From Methylobacterium planeticum (GTDB lineage: Bacteria; Pseudomonadota; Alphaproteobacteria; Rhizobiales; Beijerinckiaceae), in contig NZ_VZZJ01000019.1 in NCBI RefSeq assembly GCF_008806345.1, positions 1-64,000 of the forward strand: a stretch of DNA of 64,000 nucleotides, written 5' to 3'. The translations under genes were made by a program, and so were the position numbers. This document shows positions 63,225 through 64,000 of this stretch, in pieces. The stretch's first letter is position 1. The number at the start of each line of letters is the position of its first letter. The notes under the pieces were generated by a model. The model worked only from the letters and a program-made list of their open reading frames with translations, made no database searches and was not told the DNA's origin.

Positions 63225-63253
63225 TTGCAACCTCCGGCGGAATGGTGTTTAGA
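63225..63253 (+). promoter_or_regulatory. Promoter of tRNA-Gly
   Basis: TTGCAA (63225-63230) and TTTAGA (63248-63253) are exactly 17 bp apart and end 55 bp before the tRNA, giving a short 5' leader. The spacing and the lack of a gene in between support the call. Confidence 0.6.
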
Positions 63254-63308
63254 GATCGCCGTCCGGGGCCGCCGGGGCCGACAGCCTCGCAACGGCGCCG
63301 CTGTGAGA

Positions 63309-63383
63309 GCGGGTGTAGCTCAGGGGTAGAGCACAACCTTGCCAAGGTTGGGGTCGAGGGTTCGAATCCCTTCGCCCGCTCCA
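63309..63383 (+). tRNA. tRNA-Gly(GCC)
   Basis: The 75-nt sequence folds as a cloverleaf. Acceptor GCGGGTG pairs with CGCCCGC (one T-G wobble). The D-arm is GCTC-AGGGGTA-GAGC. The anticodon loop TTGCCAA gives anticodon GCC between CAACC and GGTTG. The T-arm is GAGGG-TTCGAAT-CCCTT, with a wobble closing pair. The 3' CCA is encoded. Its 3' half and the altered sequence beyond make it a candidate integration site. Confidence 0.97.
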
Positions 63384-63410
63384 ATTTTCCCAACCGACTG
63401 AATGACTTAG

Positions 63411-63434
63411 AGGCCGCCTTCGGGCGGCCTTAGT
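63411..63434 (+). terminator. Terminator after tRNA-Gly
   Basis: AGGCCGCC (63411-63418) pairs with GGCGGCCT (63423-63430) around a stable TTCG loop, with TAGTCGTTT following. It lies 28 bp after the tRNA. Confidence 0.65.
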
Positions 63435-63580
63435 CGTTTCTGGGAACGCGCGGAAGCAGGGCGGAAGCAACAGAACCGCGAGTTTGGCGGCCTTGTCGCG
63501 ACAGCATGCCGCGCCAAATGCTGGCTCGCTGGTGAGCGCGGTTGCGCACCGAACGCTTGCGGGGAGAGGGGGGCCTGATC

Positions 63581-63763
63581 GTGAACCAACGCACTCAGAT
63601 GCTGATCGCCGGCGCGGCGATCTGCGCTCTCGCTACAGCTGCCGTGCTGCTGATCCTGGAGCCCGACGACCCGAAGGTAGCGCTGGGCGACACCGCTGCC
63701 GCTGCGCTGTTCGCCTCAATCATCGTGCTCGGGAAGATCCGCCGGGATCAATGGGAGCGATGA
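63581..63763 (+). CDS. Small two-helix membrane protein of unknown function
   Basis: The product is 60 aa from GTG 63581, 8 nt after GGAGAGGGGGG. Two hydrophobic segments, MLIAGAAICALATAAVLLIL and TAAAALFASIIVLG, are separated by a short polar loop (EPDDPKVALGD), and the C-terminus is basic. It is the size of phage or island membrane proteins, but no family is recognised. Its stop overlaps the next ORF as ATGA. Confidence 0.6.
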   Translation: MNQRTQMLIAGAAICALATAAVLLILEPDDPKVALGDTAAAALFASIIVLGKIRRDQWER

Positions 63764-64000
63764 CCCCCGCCATTCTCACTGAGACGCTAAGCGCCAGGAT
63801 TTTCGCCATCGAGGGCGCGCTCGGACTCATCCGGCAACGGCAGGACGTTCACACGCAGGGCCGCAACGTTCGCGCCTACCTGATGGACGTGCTTGATCTC
63901 GTGCGACGCGATCCTGGTATCGATGCAGCGGTTGATGACCTGCACCGCAGTGTCTGCGCCTTTGTAGAGGCTGAACCAGCCGAGGGTGGCGTGGAGGCAA
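63760..64000 (+). CDS. Unknown protein, cut by the right edge of the window
   Basis: An open frame of 80 codons starts at ATG 63760, overlapping the previous stop (ATGA), and runs off the window. It begins MTPAILTETLSARIFAIEGA and continues with LIRQRQDVHTQGRNVRAYLM and DVLDLVRRDPGIDAAVDDLH, a helical-looking protein. It uses codons rare elsewhere in the window (CTA, AGG, ATT, GTA, CGA, GCA). The overlap with the small membrane ORF suggests an operon. No family is recognised. Confidence 0.55.
   Translation, partial: MTPAILTETLSARIFAIEGALGLIRQRQDVHTQGRNVRAYLMDVLDLVRRDPGIDAAVDDLHRSVCAFVEAEPAEGGVEA

Overview
The window is GC-rich bacterial chromosome, about 70% GC, densely coding and almost entirely vertical-looking core genome. 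Gene content points to the Hyphomicrobiales (Rhizobiales), most likely Methylobacterium or a close relative. The evidence is the S10-spc-alpha order, a short zinc-free adenylate kinase, and an acpXL-type very-long-chain fatty acid cluster typical of that order. No rRNA gene is present, so the genus is an inference.

Left third (1-16133): the end of tuf, then the S10 block (rpsJ to rpsQ), a 248-bp break with a conspicuous hairpin, the spc block (rplN to rplO), a terminator, secY and adk. A promoter-like pair of TTGACA boxes precedes the alpha block (rpsM, rpsK, rpoA, rplQ). A metallo-beta-lactamase-fold hydrolase gene sits between rpsK and rpoA. The block closes with a terminator.

16185-28266: a minus-strand chemosensory operon of Wsp-like composition. 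In transcription order it encodes CheW, CheR-TPR, CheW, a transmembrane MCP, CheA-REC, CheB and two hybrid kinases with N-terminal receivers. No GGDEF output gene lies in the cluster. Its predicted promoter fires through three 26-bp repeats that each carry a Shine-Dalgarno sequence. Divergent from it lies the ilvB control region: promoter, 16-codon leader peptide with an Ile-Leu-Ile-Val run, and an intrinsic terminator.

28267-41940: branched-chain amino-acid genes ilvB-ilvH, a GST gene and ilvC, then a tandem 174-bp repeat array. After it come trpS, an endonuclease III-like gene, a secreted GyrI-like protein, dapF with mtaB, an RluA-type pseudouridine synthase, ftsY and a septation/YciB gene.

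41977-50106: the cytochrome c maturation genes ccmABCD-ccmG on the minus strand, acnA on the plus strand, a secreted protein of unknown function and an AI-2E-type permease.

50421-58269: a small unknown protein, then the lipid A very-long-chain acyl cluster: acpXL, fabZ-type dehydratase, two ketosynthase-fold proteins (one lacking catalytic residues), a FabG-type reductase, a small SH3-like secreted protein, an alcohol dehydrogenase-like protein, an LpxXL acyltransferase and a DUF1223 protein.

58312-64000: an M29 aminopeptidase, a DUF2218 protein, a GlcD-type FAD oxidase, a fumarylpyruvate hydrolase-type protein, a Nudix protein and tRNA-Gly(GCC). After the tRNA, codon use is less GC-biased and two small overlapping unknown ORFs run to the edge, which may be the start of an integrated element.
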